A DNA stretch of 64,000 bases. It comes from Halogeometricum pallidum JCM 14848. Its GTDB lineage: Archaea; Halobacteriota; Halobacteria; Halobacteriales; Haloferacaceae. The number at the start of each line of letters is the position of its first letter. Within the stretch, counting starts at the first letter, position 1. Positions 61,941-64,000 of the stretch are shown here, in pieces. The DNA is taken from NCBI RefSeq assembly GCF_000337095.1, contig NZ_AOIV01000011.1, positions 68,282-132,281 on the forward strand, read 5' to 3'. Below the pieces are notes generated by a model. The model had not been told where the DNA came from. It saw nothing but the letters and a program-made list of their open reading frames with translations, and did not search any database. Made by a program: the position numbers and the translations under genes.

Positions 61941-63974
61941 TCACTCCTCCGTGTGGTGGATGATGCCGTCCTCGTCGACGGTCAGGCGACGGAGTCGTGA
62001 GCCCGGCGGACGCCGTATCACCCAGCGGCCCTTCTGGTTCTGATACGGTCTGTCGTAGCCTGCGCGGAGGAGTTCGTTCCACGTGTTCGCGTCCTCGATA
62101 GCTCGACCCTCCCAAACGGGGTGTTCGGACTCCTGCGCGTCCTGGAGCAACAGCGCATCGGACACCAGATCGTATATCGTGTCGTACTGCTGGTTCGCTG
62201 CCTCTTCGACCCGACTCTCACTCGGGACCGGTTCGGACTCTCCGCGACGCATGCCATTGGTCAGCGGACCGCACCCCTCCTCGGCGTGCAGCCACTCGGC
62301 TCGAATCGCCTCCGAGGTCCGTTCGACGGCAGACTGACGGAGGGTTTCGAACGCTCTGGAGATGTTGCTGATGGCCTCTTTGGCGATTGTCTCTGCATCG
62401 TCTCTGTTGCCGCCGTGGTACACCGTGACTGCCCGTCCGATCGTCTCGGATATCTCGGCGTCGCGCATCTGCGCTTCGAACCTGGCCGACAGTCGGTTGT
62501 CGACGGGGTCTTTCCGTTTGGCCGCACCCTTGTAGATCAGGAGTGTCGTCATCCCGTCGTCGAACTTGCGAAGCGTCTTACGACTTCGTTCCGAGAACCC
62601 GACTGCGAATCGGAGATTACGAGCGGTCGCGAACGGGATGATGTGCTCGGACTGCGTGTGGTGTATCTCCGGGCCAGCAGTTCTCCCCGGTGGCTGGTCT
62701 CCGTGAACCGCGATCTTGCCGATATCGGGCGCGCTAACTCCCGGCATCTCACAGAGTCCCTCCTCGAAGAGGTCGAACAGGCGCCCGAGTACGTACGCGA
62801 GCGATTTCTCGGCCGTCTCAGTTTCCTTGTCGGCCGACTCGAATCCGTCACCCCCTTTCGACCCGCGGAGTTCGTCTGCCGCCTCTTCGGCCTCCTTCTT
62901 CGTGAGTCCGAGTCGCTTCTCTGCCTCTGCGAGTAACGTCCGGGCCTCCGTTTGCGTCTCGGCGGTTCGAGGCGCTTTGACGTCCGTCTTCCCACCTTCT
63001 GCCTGCTTCAGACGAGTCTGCCAGTCGCGTATCTTCGCCGCGACGAGGCCCTCCTGGCTCGCGACGACGACAGTCGGCTTCTGGCCCTCGATTCGGATGA
63101 AGAGCCGGTGTGTCTCACCCGCTCCGGTGAACGTCACCGTCTCACCGACTTCCGAGTCGCCCGCGGTCGGTTTTCCGGCAGCGGCGGCGTCGTCCTTCGT
63201 CCTGTCGAGTCCGATCGCACCCAACACTGACTCCACTTCCTTCACCGCCTTGTCGACGAGCCATCCGAGCGCTTTGTCCACTATCCCCCGGACACCGCTA
63301 ACGATCTCCAGGATCTTCTCGCCGATGTCGTCGATACCGAGTTGTTTCGCGAGGAATCCGATGGCGATGGGGATGATGTTGGCCAGGCCCTCCTCTAGCT
63401 TCTTCGCGCCGGGTTCGATGTCGCCGCGGGCGATGCTCACGAGTGCGGTCACGTAGTCGTTGACGACCGAGAGGATGTCGCGCATGTACTCGATGGCGGA
63501 CGTGACGGCGTTGAAGAACGCCTTGAACGTGTTGATGACAGCCATGACGCCGGTCGGGTCGACCAGACTCAGCAACCACGTCGCGGCGCGCTCGATCACC
63601 CGCTCCATAATCCACTCTTGGGCCATCTCCAGCACCGTGTCCCAGAGGCCGCTGATCTGTGACTCGATGTACTCCCAAATCGCGGCGACGCCGCGTTCCT
63701 GTACGTCCTTCACGAAGTTCCAGATACCGGTCACCCGGTCGATAGCGCCGCGGATACGCTCGACGTTCTCCTCGCCGATACGCTCTCCCAACAGCTCCCA
63801 GAGTCGGTCGACGCTGATACCGAGCACATCGAGTGCGAACCCGAGCACGGATTCGAGAGAGGTGATATCCGGTGACTCTATTCCCGCGTCGCGAAGCCCC
63901 CGGAAGAGCCAGTCGACGAGGCCCTCGCCGAGATAGACGAGTGCGTTGTCGAAGAAGTTCACGAACCCCTGCTT
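61941..63974 (-). CDS. eCIS-encoded large effector-like protein, N-terminus cut by contig end
   Basis: About 677 residues remain; the gene runs off the contig. Residues 10-250 are long amphipathic helices (GLVDWLFRGLRDAGIES, YIESQISGLWDTVLEMAQEW, GLANIIPIAIGFLAKQLGID, VDKALGWLVDKAVKEV), the style of helical cores in eCIS cargo proteins that often carry an N-terminal DUF4157 domain (not visible here). A Lys/Glu-rich coiled-coil linker follows to about 400. The C-terminal domain has GPEIHHTQSEHIIPFATARN, an HNH/His-Me-finger-like H-x-E-H arrangement that suggests a nuclease toxin. The end RLRRLTVDEDGIIHHTEE is a beta-hairpin. No immunity gene is recognisable next to it. Confidence 0.75.
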   Translation of the reverse strand, partial: KQGFVNFFDNALVYLGEGLVDWLFRGLRDAGIESPDITSLESVLGFALDVLGISVDRLWELLGERIGEENVERIRGAIDRVTGIWNFVKDVQERGVAAIWEYIESQISGLWDTVLEMAQEWIMERVIERAATWLLSLVDPTGVMAVINTFKAFFNAVTSAIEYMRDILSVVNDYVTALVSIARGDIEPGAKKLEEGLANIIPIAIGFLAKQLGIDDIGEKILEIVSGVRGIVDKALGWLVDKAVKEVESVLGAIGLDRTKDDAAAAGKPTAGDSEVGETVTFTGAGETHRLFIRIEGQKPTVVVASQEGLVAAKIRDWQTRLKQAEGGKTDVKAPRTAETQTEARTLLAEAEKRLGLTKKEAEEAADELRGSKGGDGFESADKETETAEKSLAYVLGRLFDLFEEGLCEMPGVSAPDIGKIAVHGDQPPGRTAGPEIHHTQSEHIIPFATARNLRFAVGFSERSRKTLRKFDDGMTTLLIYKGAAKRKDPVDNRLSARFEAQMRDAEISETIGRAVTVYHGGNRDDAETIAKEAISNISRAFETLRQSAVERTSEAIRAEWLHAEEGCGPLTNGMRRGESEPVPSESRVEEAANQQYDTIYDLVSDALLLQDAQESEHPVWEGRAIEDANTWNELLRAGYDRPYQNQKGRWVIRRPPGSRLRRLTVDEDGIIHHTEE

Positions 63975-64000
63975 CTGTCTCTTATACACATCTCTGAGCG
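63975..64000. other. Nextera transposase adapter at contig end (artefact)
   Basis: The sequence CTGTCTCTTATACACATCT (63975-63993) is the Tn5 mosaic end used in Nextera libraries. It is followed by CTGAGCG, which continues the early Epicentre Nextera adapter. It was not trimmed before assembly. A reader would otherwise take the first residues of the large protein (MYKRQ...) as biological. Confidence 0.97.

Noticed and set aside
1..64000. CRISPR array, rRNA, tRNA or intact insertion sequence
   Set aside because: No regularly spaced repeats, no tRNA-like cloverleaf and no complete transposase with inverted repeats were seen on reading the window.

Overview
The window is chromosomal DNA of a haloarchaeon. 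Evidence: high GC; strongly acidic proteins; twin-arginine lipoprotein signals (RRKF...LAGC, RRRF...LAGC, RRRVL...LAGC); archaeal TATA boxes about 25 bases before many start codons; and lineage-typical families (halocyanin, a thermosome relative, a DacZ-type diadenylate cyclase, a TrmB regulator, DUF5789-type proteins, a TFB remnant). No rRNA, tRNA or CRISPR array was seen. The last 26 bases are a Nextera library adapter, so the right edge is a contig end and not biology.

Layout. 1-7.3 kb: small regulators and membrane or stress proteins (partial TrmB, DUF7344-like HTH, DacZ, two DUF5789-like proteins, SPFH protein, MscS-like channel, CBS-HPF protein). Four minus-strand genes here share one unusual promoter signature. 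8.3-21.6 kb: glycoside use (GH42 and GH3 enzymes, CUT1 sugar ABC transporter), interrupted by a possible 304-bp MITE, a 35-residue zinc protein, a divergent chaperonin and a Yip1 protein. 21.7-24.6 kb: a scarred, more AT-rich island with malic-enzyme and TFB pseudogenes and a Fic AMPylase. 24.6-27.7 kb: copper nitrite reductase coupled to a CGCGG-type RiPP precursor candidate, divergent from a two-domain halocyanin.

28.4-45.5 kb: a catabolic island with aldehyde dehydrogenase, thiolase plus DUF35 partner, gamma-carbonic-anhydrase-like protein, acyl-CoA synthetase, amidohydrolase plus MIP18 protein, two SDR dehydrogenases, RbsABC-type transporter, a beta-keto acid cleavage enzyme (BKACE) and an IclR regulator. 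A coherent inferred route: import, oxidation to a 3-keto acid, BKACE cleavage with acetyl-CoA to acetoacetate plus an acyl-CoA, activation of acetoacetate, then thiolysis. A decayed BKACE tail at 29.9 kb shows that the island has been rearranged.

46.4-64 kb: an extracellular contractile injection system (eCIS, phage-tail-like) read leftward, with many coupled start/stop codons: large effector-like protein with an HNH-like motif (cut by the contig end), hydrophobic protein, Arg/Ser-rich disordered protein, LysM tube protein, hub, spike, PAAR tip, gp25, two baseplate-J wedges, a beta-propeller/HhH/tail-I fusion, a FYGKL-type protein and a membrane protein. Sheath, inner tube and AAA+ ATPase genes are absent and would be expected beyond the contig end. 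This is the most striking system in the window.
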